Of a stretch of DNA of 64,000 bases, positions 33,288-44,300 are shown piece by piece; the first letter of the stretch is position 1, and each line of letters begins with the position of its first letter. The translations under genes and the position numbers were made by a program. Source of the DNA: Rhyacophila brunnea (Eukaryota > Arthropoda > Insecta > Trichoptera > Rhyacophilidae); assembly GCA_022495005.1 (NCBI GenBank), contig JAGYXB010001997.1, forward strand, positions 496,001-560,000. Reading direction: 5' to 3'. Below the pieces are notes generated by a model. It did no database searches and was not told where the DNA came from. It worked only from the letters and a program-made list of their open reading frames with translations.

Positions 33288-33790
33288 TTCAATTTATTTA
33301 TTTATTTTTAACATATTGTGGACATTACAAATTATAAGTTTAAGACGTTCACAACATGAAATTTAGAAACAAAGAAATATAAAACAGTATTACATAAAAA
33401 AAGAGATAGATCAGTATAGAGATAGATAGTATGTTATTAAACAGTAGAAATATGTACATACAAAAAAATATAAATAAAATAGGTACTTACAAAGAAGTAC
33501 ACCGGATGAGTAAAGTAGACCCTATTTTAAGAATTTATCAAACAACGTCTACCTATACTCATCCTCACGTAGGTGGAATATATCAACACCCGAAGCAATT
33601 TCGTTGAACATAGTTATCGCCCTCCCAATTGGCATTACCAGTGGCAGGTTGGTTCTGCACCCTGGGAGAATAAACAACTGATGTCCTCTATTTCTAAGAT
33701 AGTTATCAGGGACACACAGGTCAACACTGCCCAGAATGGCAGAGTTCTCATTTATACCTCTTATAAGTCGAAAAAAATACATAGCTAAAT
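33288..33790 (-). pseudogene. jockey-like LINE 3' end
   Basis: The minus-strand frame 33549-33782 reads FFRLIRGINENSAILG, LPGCRTNLPLVMPIGRAIT and MFNEIASGVDIFHLRE, the C-terminus of jockey-clade RTs (pattern CRTN, then PI-R, then NE, then DIF). About 250 bp of 3' UTR runs to 33288 and ends with a TTGAAATTGAAAT-type tail. Very similar protein words occur at 60109-60351. The element is strongly 5'-truncated. Confidence 0.8.
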
Positions 33791-34907
33791 AAAGATTTCT
33801 TCTAAATTGCAGACTGCAGACTACTATTATTGGGCCCCATGGCCTGTTCTAGTGTTAAAAAGAATATATATATAAGTATTTATATATAATCGGTAGGAAC
33901 TCAATAAAACAATTGTTTGTTAAAATTGATAGAATTTAAGATAATCTCTCATCTTTCGCAGAGTTACAATCCGCATGCCCTAGGGACGTTTTTGTTGTGC
34001 CATCCAGTGTACTGGAATTGTATAAATTGTATTTATTCGCTTTTCTTTATCCGCTATACTAAATGCTTCATTGTGTTATAAATGCGGCTCATAGGGGTTG
34101 GAAACTGTCATATTAACGGATATACGACCGAACTGAGGAAACTAAATTAACACAATACACTCCTATCTTTGTAACCAGACAATACTATACTAAAACATAA
34201 CATAATATATACGATGACTACCAAAGAAATTACACTATTATATTTGCATATATTTACTTACTGTAGTTTACACAAGAGACGACCTATCTTATATTTTTTA
34301 CTTAGGCATAAAGCCCACCAAAAAAGCGCTCACTACTGAGTAGGCCCCCTCCCACCCGCGCATTACCCTTCACCTATGTAATAAGGGGCTCAAGGAGCAC
34401 AAAATAATTATTATTATCAGCGTCTCTCATAACAAAGCAATAAAAATATTATTAAATTTCTCGGGGCTTGTAATTAATATCTGACACGCAATAACTAAAC
34501 AAAGAGTTCATTGTTCTTAAATAATGGCTTTTTGCCCGTCTATCGACGACGCTTCGAAGAGCTTGATTTTGCTTGCCGTGTTCAATGAATGGACTACGTT
34601 GTATTTTCGTTAATTCGTATCACTGAGAAGCGAAAAACGGTGACTCATGGAGCAGGCAGGCACAATGCGTCGTCAAATCCAGTGTGCGCTGGCGTATTTG
34701 ATTACGTTGTATTTTCGATGATTCACATAGAAAATGCGCGAGCGCCCCGCAAGCCTGCTTTAGTGGACTTTATGCCTTATAAATGTATTGTTATATTACT
34801 GATCTGACCTTGATAACTGGAACATTACATCACCACACTCGATCCTGAGACGATCATATGTATAAGGATAAACAACTCAAGCCATGTCAGCATATTGATC
34901 GGCAATA
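33791..34907. other. no gene; 110-bp spaced duplication
   Basis: The sequence ACGTTGTATTTTCG(T/A)T(A/G)ATTC occurs at about 34595 and 34706, inside a locally complex 34500-34760 stretch. No frame or family was recognised. Confidence 0.4.
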
Positions 34908-35110
34908 TTAAATAACTGACCGCAATTCCGAATTCCTTAATATCCATTTCCCGTAGTGTTCAATTATTGCAAACTCAGTAAATAGCCGACTGCAATTATA
35001 ATTTACGCAATATTCGTTTTTCCACATAGTCAGCCATATCTGATGAGCGCAAACTCGATATAAAATAGCTGACTCAATTATATTAGTTATTCCCTAAATA
35101 TTCTTTTCAA
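34908..35110. repeat. degenerate tandem repeat, about 75-85 bp unit
   Basis: Three diverged units share AAATA(A/G)C(T/C)GAC(C/T)GCAATT, followed by a TTA-rich part and GCAAACTC(A/G). Copies begin near 34910, 34980 and 35065. Spacing is irregular because of indels. No function is suggested. Confidence 0.45.
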
Positions 35111-35159
35111 GATATTATTTTGATTGTACGTCAATAAATAGCGGATCATAATTGATTGG

Positions 35160-35432
35160 ACATGTCACTTGATTATATGTTCCCGGTCTGTTAGTATCTC
35201 AGTCTCTGTATCGCTCCGCACAGCATCTCATTCTACCGAGACTCGGACTTCGGAACAGTATCATAAGTACTGTAACATACTCTTGTACCGACTATTTACT
35301 GTTGCAACAAAAACTCGCAACTCCATCGGAGCAACCACCAAATCACGACTTCTCATCTCTCCTCCTGACGACTCTCCATCCAAAATTTCTGGCCATCCTA
35401 CCACCGCGGTCTCGCCTCTTTACAACGAGACC
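35160..35432 (+). other. pyrimidine-rich complex segment
   Basis: CT-rich sequence (CTCTCCTCCTGACGACTCTC, TACCACCGCGGTCTCGCCTC) with overlapping 69- and 94-codon plus frames lacking known motifs. The composition resembles retroviral-type LTR or 5' UTR sequence, but no terminal TG...CA pair, primer site or second LTR was found. Confidence 0.3.
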
Positions 35433-35640
35433 GCCAAATATGGATCTCCATAAAGGGGAGGTTGTATTAAAAGATTTTAGTTTTGACTGGAAACGGATTA
35501 TAGCTGCTTGATCAACCTATTAGTATTTGGTTCATATTCTGAGGACACACGCATTAAAAAATAATATGTTAATTCTTCTAAATTCGGAATTCAAATCTAA
35601 GCTTTATAAGCAGACAAATTATCGCCCAGCCATCGGAAAC
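35433..35640 (-). repeat. SINE-A, highly diverged
   Basis: On the plus strand CTCCATAAAGGGGAGGTTGT, GATCAACCTATTAG, ACACGCATTAAAAAATAATA and CCCAGCCATCG correspond in order to the SINE-A 3' block, body and head. Many substitutions make it the oldest copy here. Confidence 0.55.
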
Positions 35641-35689
35641 ACCTGAGAAACATATCAATTAAAAACACATATCGAAAAAAATATGGTGC

Positions 35690-36087
35690 CGGACAGGACT
35701 CGAACCTCCGAACTCGTTTGACTAATATTCGCTAATGTTGGCGACTAATTTTAAATCAAAGTAACTAGCCTAGTATCAGGATCTCTTAAAATTTTAGTAC
35801 TGACGTACTTGCAAGAGTTAATAATAATATTGTTAATTATTTAAATAAATATAATGTTTTTCCACTATTAATTTGTAGCTAACCCCATTAAAGTGATAAT
35901 AATAATATTGAATGCTGTATTTCGAAAACGTTACAAGTCACTATTGTATTTTAGTCAAAATAGTGAAAATAATCCTATATAAAAATAAATAGTGAAACTT
36001 TTATACTCATGTAAAATATACTATTTTATAATTAACTATTTCTTTTATTCAACGAATAATTCACAAGATTTAAGAATGTACCATTCT
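35690..36087 (-). repeat. tRNA-cored element, minus copy of head-to-head pair
   Basis: The minus strand reads, from 36087 downward: the terminal motif (CTTGTGAATTATTCGTTGAA), then body (AGTACTAAAATTTTAAGAGATCC on the complement, degraded), then a tRNA-like module at about 35695-35760 with CGGAGGTTCGAGTCCTGTCC. The module differs from the tRNA-Gly-like and type-B ones. It is joined at 36087/36095 to a plus-strand copy. Confidence 0.6.
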
Positions 36088-36155
36088 AATTATAAGAATG
36101 GTACATTCTTAAATCTTGTGAATTATTCGTTGAATAAAAGAAATAGTTAATTATA
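36027..36155. repeat. perfect 61-bp inverted repeat with 7-nt spacer
   Basis: 36027-36087 is the exact reverse complement of 36095-36155, separated only by AATTATA. I compared both arms base by base and found no mismatch over 61 positions. Each arm is the terminal motif of the tRNA-cored element (ending GAATAAAAGAAATAGTTAAT). Perfect identity points to a recent duplication-inversion or to gene conversion between arms. The DNA could extrude as a cruciform (inference). Confidence 0.95.
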
Positions 36156-36450
36156 TATTATTAGCAAGTTCAAGTAAGTTACACCATAAAAAAATATTGG
36201 AGAAATCCACGACGTCGTAGCTTGATTTAGAAGAGCGCTGATGAGTGGGTATTAAAAATGGCCAATAGTTAAAATTTGTCGCAATTAGTATGTCACCGCG
36301 TAGCATAGAGGTAATGCGCGGATGGGGCGTAAACACGGGAGATGCAGGGTTCGATTCCCTGCCGGGGTGGCTTACTTTTTTCAAAAGAGATTTTTTCTAT
36401 TGGTATCATATATTTTCTCAGAAAGTGTTTTTCAAAATTATTATGTTCAA
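36095..36450 (+). repeat. tRNA-cored element, tRNA-Gly-like module, plus copy
   Basis: After the palindromic arm come AGCAAGTTCAAGTAAGTTAC, TATTGGAGAAATCCACGACG, AGAGCGCTGATGAGTGGGTA and CAATAGTTAAAATTTGTCGC. A module at 36292-36371 follows (GTAGCATAGAGGTAATGC, GCAGGGTTCGATTCCCTGC, GGGGTGGC), then TTTTTTCTATTGG and CTCAGAAAGTGTTTTTC, ATGTTCAATA. The T arm is perfectly paired and the D arm intact. The middle region between them is longer than in a normal tRNA. Confidence 0.75.
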
Positions 36451-37500
36451 TACTATTTTATAGTTAGTCGTTGTCTTCAAAAAACTACATAAAAAGTTGC
36501 CGTACATACGTGTGTTAGGTATTTAATATAAAGATTTTTGCAACTTATGTCACTCTTTTTTAAAATGTGACATCGACAATTAGTAATGTTTTCGAAATAC
36601 AGCATTCGACTATATACAGATGACAATATTGATAACATATTAACACGGATTAACTTAATAATAATGTATTGTATACATTCTAAATCTATTAACAGTATGA
36701 CATAAAGCAGTAATGTCGTATTATTTTGGCGTTAAGAGCTCCTATAATAATTTAAAAACTCCCCAAATGTATTATTAAATCGAACACATATAATGTGGAT
36801 ATAGTACTATAATATGATATTGTAATTTATTTAAATAAATATAATGTTTTTCTATTAATAAAATTTGTAGTTGACCCCGTTAAAGTGATATTAATAATTA
36901 TATAAAGATGATAACGTTGATAACACATTAACACCGATTAATTTAACAATACGTCATAAAACGTGTTATAAATGTTGTAATATAATAAATATTATATGCG
37001 TTATTGTTGTTAAGTACCGGTGTTGTAATAAATATTTTAATGTTTAACAAAATGCCTGTTTAAAATGCGTGTTATTTTTATTATTAAAAAAGACAATTAA
37101 TGTTGACAATTTTTCTCGCAACACTTTTTTGTCGATTAAAATCTTTAAGGTTGAAGTATTCCGTCGACAAAAATTTTAATCGCTAGAGCGTTCCATTTTC
37201 AAAAAAATCTCAGCCATTCATTAAACACGCTCCGCGCTTAGCATGTGTGCCTACTAATATATGCTCGCAGAATGTACTTATACTAACATACGTAATCAAT
37301 GCAACAGAATCGCATTAAGATAATAAAATACCCAAATTATATTTTTTACTCAATTATAACGTTTTTCTTTGAATTCTCCTCCTCATGATTAAGCATTCTT
37401 CACAGTTTCAGTGGCAGGAAGCACCCTTCTGGAGGAAGTCTTTATTGTCCTCTAAGATCACCAGCTTGACCAAATGCTACACGTTTTAAACAAAGCTTCA
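36451..37500. other. no recognised feature
   Basis: AT-rich DNA. The phrase AAATATAATGTTTTTC...TTTGTAG...GACCCCGTTAAAGTGATA occurs at 36835-36890 and in similar form at 35848-35905, a duplicated 60-bp segment of unknown kind. Confidence 0.4.
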
Positions 37501-37508
37501 GGTAAGCT

Positions 37509-37713
37509 CAGAGCTCGAAATGGACCGGATCGCACCGGAGCGCCGTTCCGGTTCGTGAAATCGGTAAAATTATCGCTCCGTCTCGTGGAAAAAACATTTT
37601 TTATTTTAACACACTTATTTTTATAAAATACACATCAAGTTTGATAACTTTGTAAATATCTTCAGAAAATTGTCGAGCGCTCCGGTTCGTAAACTTTTCC
37701 ATTTCAAGCACTG
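37509..37713. mobile_element. hAT-like MITE (CAGCGCTCG family), perfect 8-bp TSD
   Basis: Left end CAGAGCTCGAAATGGA, right end TCCATTTCAAGCACTG, identical GGTAAGCT octamers at 37501-37508 and 37714-37721. Inside, CCGGAGCGCCGTTCCGGTTC and GAGCGCTCCGGTTCGTAAAC lie in inverted order. At 205 bp it is shorter than its relative 11586-12129, evidently by internal deletion. The unbroken TSD confirms both ends and hAT-type insertion. Confidence 0.9.
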
Positions 37714-37974
37714 GGTAAGCTGAGGAAAGTATGTCTTGAATGTGAAGTTCACTGATGATGCATTCGTCTATACGTATGGACGTTCTCTCAAAATCCACTT
37801 CCAGTAACCCATTTTCCACTTTTTTAGAAATTATCCCAAATCTATTTGTGTTAAATTATGTTAACCAAACGTTAATGTAAACAAAAATAAGATAAAAATA
37901 ATGACAACTGAAGCATTTAATTCCAAAAATCTTAGAAAAATTATGTTGTGTCAACTTTTTGATTTTGATATCAG

Positions 37975-38125
37975 ATTTTTCTTCATAGTTCCGATCAGAT
38001 CATTTTCTTCTTTGACAATATTCGCATCTCATAGCCGTATATACTCTGTAAATATAATTTCGTGGTCTTCCAGGATACTTTACCACGGTTGGCTAAATAA
38101 CAGGCGAGTCAGGCTGAAATTTTCT
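37975..38125 (-). pseudogene. RTE-like LINE fragment, short and diverged
   Basis: On the minus strand a TCCTGGAAGACCACGAAAT stretch and ATTTACAGAGTATATACGGC align in order with the GRPLNTIYRV region of 21395-22195 and 57711-58612. It is a short internal piece with stops. Confidence 0.5.
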
Positions 38126-38566
38126 TGAAGCATAGGTACATAGCACGTGGGTGAGTCAGGTCCGACGTCACTTTTTCAAGTGCTTTATATTTCTCTCTCT
38201 CATGTCCTCGTTACTCTGAGTTAACTCATTTAGTGCTAACACCGCAACTGGCGCGTTTGGAGTACTTGGCCATTAGATATAATTAACGTGTTATTTAAAT
38301 GTGGTAATTAAAAGGTAATTAAAAGGTTAGCAGTGATTGTTGATCATTAGTTTGTTAGGTTAGATAAGCTTTATTCACATAAAAGAGGTGAGAGTTCTGT
38401 TTTATTCTGCAAATTTATATGTGTTTTACTGTTGAAGTGGAGTCCAAGAAGTTCTTCTGCCTTTAGCCGCTTCAGGTATATCAACAAATTGACAGATGAA
38501 CGATTATTTTATATTTTTACCAACAAACGTTTTATGCGTGAACAATATTACTACTACTTCACCAGG
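38126..38566. other. no recognised feature
   Basis: Mixed-complexity DNA with a direct repeat GTAATTAAAAG(GT) at about 38305-38325. No gene or family recognised. Confidence 0.4.
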
Positions 38567-38765
38567 TTAGATCCTTAGATGATCATATCGGTCTCCACAG
38601 AGTAGAGGTTGTATTAATAGATTTTGTTTTTACGAGAAATGGATGTTAGCCACTTGCTCAACCTATGAGGTCGATACTCTGACTTCAAATACAAATTGAA
38701 AAACAATATGTATATTTGCCAGACCCAAGATTTGAACCTGGGAAACACGACATTAATAGACGTGG
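38567..38765 (-). repeat. SINE-A, nearly full-length
   Basis: On the plus strand CTCCACAGAGTAGAGGTTGT, TACGAGAAATGGATGTTAGC, CACTTGCTCAACCTA, TTGCCAGACCCAAG and TTTGAACCTGGGA appear in SINE-A order. The 5'-most part of the tRNA head is missing and the 3' block is shortened (AGATCCTTAGATGATCATAT). Confidence 0.75.
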
Positions 38766-40884
38766 ACAATATTACCATAATGAAACATGAACGACTATTT
38801 TGCTTTTTCATTATAGAGACTTACATTTGTATTTACATTTGTATATTCAAACTTTCATTCTTCCTTTAAATTTTCATGTTTACCCCATTTAGGGTAATTT
38901 ATTCCAGCTTCTCTACTCCAAATTTAGTATTTATCTTTCTTTAATTAAGTCTCTTACTATATGCATTTTAGTAGCTGTGCTCATTAAAAATGGTTGCATT
39001 TTTTGAAATTGCTATTCTCTTTTTAATATCAGCTTCGCATCAATTGTTATAGAAGATGCTGTATCTGAGATAAACATATTGGCTGACCACATCTCCGTAT
39101 TGTATTAGTAGTCTTGGTTGTTTTATGGTATTATTAAATCTATATACATCAGTTTCGTCTTGAATATGTTTATCTTTAAGCCCATCTACTTTCTATTTTA
39201 ACCCAATTATGACGTGAATAGTAATATGTACTTATAATAACACTTATCAGTTCTAAGAGATATTTTCTTTGTCTTTGAATGAAATAGAATAATTGCTTTC
39301 AAATTTTTGTTATCTTGATTTTTTTTGGCAATACAAAAAATGTATTTTTAAAATATATCGGCAAGACTTTTTGTTTAATGTTTGATTACAATAATGAATT
39401 ATAAACTTTACGAGTCAAAAGCAAAATGGTTTTAAATAAAAATAAAGGTATATTTATGTCAAATTATATTGTACGTGATTGACTACATAAAAAGCATAGG
39501 TTTTTGTTTGAAAAGTTTGAAAAAAAATTGTTTGCGTGAATGTTTTTAAAACAATTCAACACATCTCACTTAAAAAAACCGATTGAACAGCAATGCTTAA
39601 TGTAAATTGAAATAAGCAGATATGTATAATATAGACACATGATTTATATTAAAAATCGACAATAATAGAGAACAGAGATATTAATAATATTCTAACATTG
39701 ATTATTATAAGGTGTCAGTAAATTTTAATTTTAAGTACCTATTTGCATTAATTTGTTAATAATGTTTTCTTGAATAAAAAGCATAATATAAATTAGATTA
39801 AATTCAATAGTTTATTATTCACCGAAAGTTATTTCAGTTGTTACAGCATTATCAAGACTACTTCAAACTAGTAATATATAACTATTTCAAAATAGTACTA
39901 TATCTGAGTATATTTTTAAAATTGCTTAAAAAATATCTGTTAGTTAAAAAATAACAGTATAATGCATTGTACAACAATGAGAAGAAATACAATGTTTTTA
40001 GCATATCGATAAGATTGCCATATGCTAAATACCTCTCTGTCGTTAATGAGGTACTTCCAAAGTTGAACTTATCTACGGGTAATTCAATTGTTTTTCTAGA
40101 ACCAAATTAGTGTAACTTCCTGGGTCATCCATAAGGAAGATTAGACAGACTATAGTGAAGATTCACAAGACGTGAGCACTTGATTCATCGTCAGTTTGCT
40201 TTGTATTATTTTCTTGATTAGTGTCAATATTTTATTATTTTACGTAATAATGCGGCGATAATTGATAATTTTATTACTACTTATATCTATTTTGATGTCA
40301 AATAATTCGAGAGTTTTTACTTTCATCGCTCTCTCGAAGAGTAGAAACTCAATGCTCAAATAAAAAAAGGGTTTCGTTGAGACATCGATATTAATGAAAA
40401 AAAATACTCGTCGAAAACCTGAACTGAGTCGGTAGAGGAATTTTCGTCTAAACACGATGTCTGGAAGACAATAAGAGACGCTAAGAGATGGTGTCTAAAG
40501 ATGCAAGACAACCTTGAATAACTAGGGTATCTTAATCGATGAGGATGTCATGCATATGAATATGCTGGTCTACTCTCGTATTGGAGTCATATGCAATGAA
40601 AAGTAGTTGCTATTAGAAAATGACAAAGGTTTGGAGAGAAGTGACATAATTCCGGGCACGTTAAGTAAGCAAATTACGTTAAAATTCGTGGATTGGTAAA
40701 ATAAATTAAATGTAAAGCGAATAAGAGCAGAATAAATATATGGGATCACAAGTCTTAGAACCATTTGAGAGAGCTAGGAAACGTCTTCATTCAGCACCGA
40801 TAAATGAATAATATTGATAGTGCATTAGTTAGGATTTTTTATACTATTAATGATAATAAATTCATAAAATTGTTTTATTTTTGG
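38766..40884. other. no recognised feature
   Basis: AT-rich sequence. The part 40320-40790 is more complex but has only short minus frames (40240-40455 and 40570-40764) without motifs. Confidence 0.4.
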
Positions 40885-41320
40885 ACATAGATAAATTGAA
40901 AACACCTGAGATATTATATAAGTACCTACTAGGAAAAAAAATCACATTCGAAAAGAATACGACACCTGACGGGATTCGAATCCGTATATTCACTGGTATT
41001 GCGCAAATATGATTTAACCAATTAAACTACATGCTTCCTACTTAATTACGACGATTTAAACTAATAAGTCCTACATGGAATGCTTATCAAATTGCGTTAT
41101 TATTGACTATCGGTTTTTGTGTTTTAAATCAAGGAATATTAATTGCATTAATTACTAACCGATGCCCGGCTCCTACCAAATATTTAGTTATAACGTCTAC
41201 TTGAACTTGATCACAATTTTTAATAAACTATTTCTTTTAGTCAACGAATAATTCATAAGATTTGAGAATGTAACATTCAATATATTGAACATACTACATA
41301 ACTTGAAAACACCTCAGATA
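40885..41320 (-). repeat. tRNA-cored element (type-B), clean full copy
   Basis: Read on the minus strand: GAGGTGTTTTCAAGTTATGT, AATGTTACATTCTCAAATCT, GAATTATTCGTTGACTAAAA, TCAAGTTCAAGTAGACGTTA, GCATCGGTTAGTAATTAATG, CAATTTGATAAGCATT and CGTCGTAATTAAGTAGG. A tRNA-like module follows at 40961-41038 (GTAGTTTAATTGGTTAAATC, GGATTCGAATCCCGTCAGGTGTC), then CTCAGGTGTTTTCAATTTATCTATGTCC on the complement side. The start motif therefore recurs at the end as a direct repeat. The T arm keeps TTCGAAT. Confidence 0.75.
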
Positions 41321-44300
41321 TATTCTTGTAGTTTCACCGACTCATGTTGCCCATTGCTAGCCTCGGCAGCACCAACACGTATATTATACAGTCATAAAAA
41401 GTCGTCCTACGTTGTAATGCAAACGTTAATAAATTATTATTATATAATGAAATAAAATACTTACATTGATATCAAAAGTGTCTACATGTGTTTCACTGGC
41501 CATTTAATACCAACTTACCAACTACTAATTCCATAAATATAATAAAATCATATTTAATATACCACTCTTAAAATAAAGAGCTATAATTTTACCATTGTTG
41601 GAAAACTAAAGTACACTATACATCGCTTTAATTCAGAGATTTTTATTTTTTAATATCTGAGAATAAGAATAGGTACGAGTACAACATGTTTCGTTTAAAT
41701 TGTAATCACTTCAATGTTAATAACATAATATGTTAATACTTTATTAATGGAAAATAATAATATGTATTAATTATATTAGCTCACATCTCGTCGTTTGTCG
41801 TACAATAGCAGTGGTGGTCTCTCAGTAATTAGGAGAGCTGAGATATTTTGCATACGAGTGTAGTGAAGACAATCAAATACAAAAAGTGTCTCAGCTAATT
41901 GATGTTGATGGCATTTACAAAGACGCACCATGGTTTTTCATTGTGATTAAAAATAACGCACAAATAATGACATTATGATTATTATTTGAAGATGTTTTGG
42001 TTTACAAAGAGTCGGTGTTTTTTTGTTATCGTATAAAGAAATTCGCATTCTTTTTAAAATAAGTTTAACGGTTGATGAAAATGTTTCTTGAGTGATACAT
42101 AACATGAGTGATACAGACGGTTATTAGCTGTAAATTAATTTGTTTTTAAGAAAATATAAATGATTAATTTTTCATGAATGTATAACTTATGTAACTTTAA
42201 AAAATATGTATACATAGACTGTCAGATATGGACAAAACAGTCACTTTGAGGAGCAGTTGAAAATTTGTCTTAAGATTTATTAAGTTATATTGAGTAATTG
42301 TAATAATAGTATATATTATGATTAAATTAATCAAATGCGTTTTTCGAAAACATTAGGAATTTTAAAGTAATGTTTTTAAAAGATTTGAAATTTACTAGAT
42401 GATTATAAAATGTATAAAACGTGTTTAATAAAAAATATTTTACGATACATATAAGAATATTTTTCAGTAACTGCCAAGAAACATTATTTTTAAGCTAATT
42501 GAGTTTTTGTACATTTTTTTCTGAAAATAATAGAAATCACACAATAACAAACTGTTAAACTAGAGTGCTAGACCAATGCGAAATCTGTGACTAATAAATC
42601 CATAATAATAATTGACGTAGTCTGACTTGTCATAGATACAGTAGTAAAACTTGGTTACTACAATTTTTGATTATCTCGATTTCTGTCCAGTCCGTATGAT
42701 CGTAAAAATTGAGTTTTTCAAAAAACATCTGAAATAAAATATTTAGTATTATCCACCACAATTACTAATTAATAGTAATCGATGTTTCTATACCTACAAT
42801 TACATTTTAATGTGAATACTTTAGTTTCCACATACTTAATTTTTGTAAGTCGATAATTTTTGGGTCCTTGAAATCGTCAATATATGTAATAAAATAACAT
42901 CATACCACATAAAAATCAAACATTTAATATATTATGACATTGATATCTAAAATTTTATTTGAATGATTGTGTTTTCAATAGTGTAATTCTTGCTAGCTGC
43001 TACACATGCATCTGAAATAATTAGCTTGAATAGTCTATTCAATTTCAGTTTGATATATTTAGGCTCTGTCTTCAACATCTTTGATTTTATCACATTTTTG
43101 CTATTAGTAATATATAAACACATGAAAATATTGTAGAATTAGAGTGTATTAAGAGTTATATTAAAGCTTAAGTTATTATAAAATATATCTAATCGTTTCG
43201 ACACTTTTGTGGTTTAATTATAAAAAATACTGAAACAAGTTTGAGTTTGACGTAAATGCCATTTTTATATAAAAAAAGTTTGTGTGAAAATTAACGGTTT
43301 CAGACGTCCTTTTTTTCTTACTGTTAAGGTTATATCTCCATAGAAGGAGGTTTTAAAATATATATATATCTTTAGTTATTATCGTATTGCATACATATTA
43401 CATTTATAAGACAATCATAAAAATAGTTGTACAAAACATATTTACAGAGATACATTTAAATAAATTATGTATCCACAATGGTGTATTCAAATTAATGTAT
43501 GGGTATTCCGCGAATAAGAGTTACACCTCAAAACAATAAAACCGAGACAGATAAGAGAAAAAAAACAACAATATTATGATTACCGTTTTAAGTATGGGAT
43601 GTTTTCTGAAAGTGGCGTCCAAAATAGGCGAAGATGGAGTTAGAACAATAGAATTTCGGTAATAGGTGGATCGAAAGAAACTTCGCATGAAAAATGATAT
43701 CAACATATCATCGCATCAAATTTCTCTATCCCCAGTTTTAAGCATATACCTACACGAATTAGTTTTTTGTGGTACCAGAACCTGACATTCACGACATTAT
43801 ACATTAAATCATGTACAAAATGGGGTTCGTAGCATTATGAAGATGGAAATAATCTCTGAATATATTGTTAAGAATTAATGTTTGTTAGTTCAAGAACCTA
43901 TTAAAATAATGTATAGTAAATTAAATTACGATTATTAGGTTCAATAAATATTTTATGAAGTTGTCAACTTCTCTGTACTAACGGCTTTATATTTCAAATG
44001 TAATATAAAGGACACGCCAGATATATGCTTATTTTGAATTAACGTAACTAATACAATAGTTATTTTGTATCATATTGTTTATATAGTCTATATTATGATA
44101 TTGTCACATAGTAGGTTGGTTCATCCATGAAAAATTGTATTTTAACATTTTGAGGAAGATAGTTGACAAAATTTCATGTTAAAAATGAGTTTAGGAAGGG
44201 GTTAGGATTTTTTTACTGGACCAATTATATTTATTTTCCATATTCCATAATATGTAGCTCTTTTTGTACTTTTATCACGTAGCATTGACAATAATTAATA

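Noticed and set aside
35160..35432. Solo LTR of a Gypsy/BEL-type retrotransposon
   Set aside because: No TG...CA ends, target duplication, primer-binding site or second LTR could be found. Only composition suggested it.
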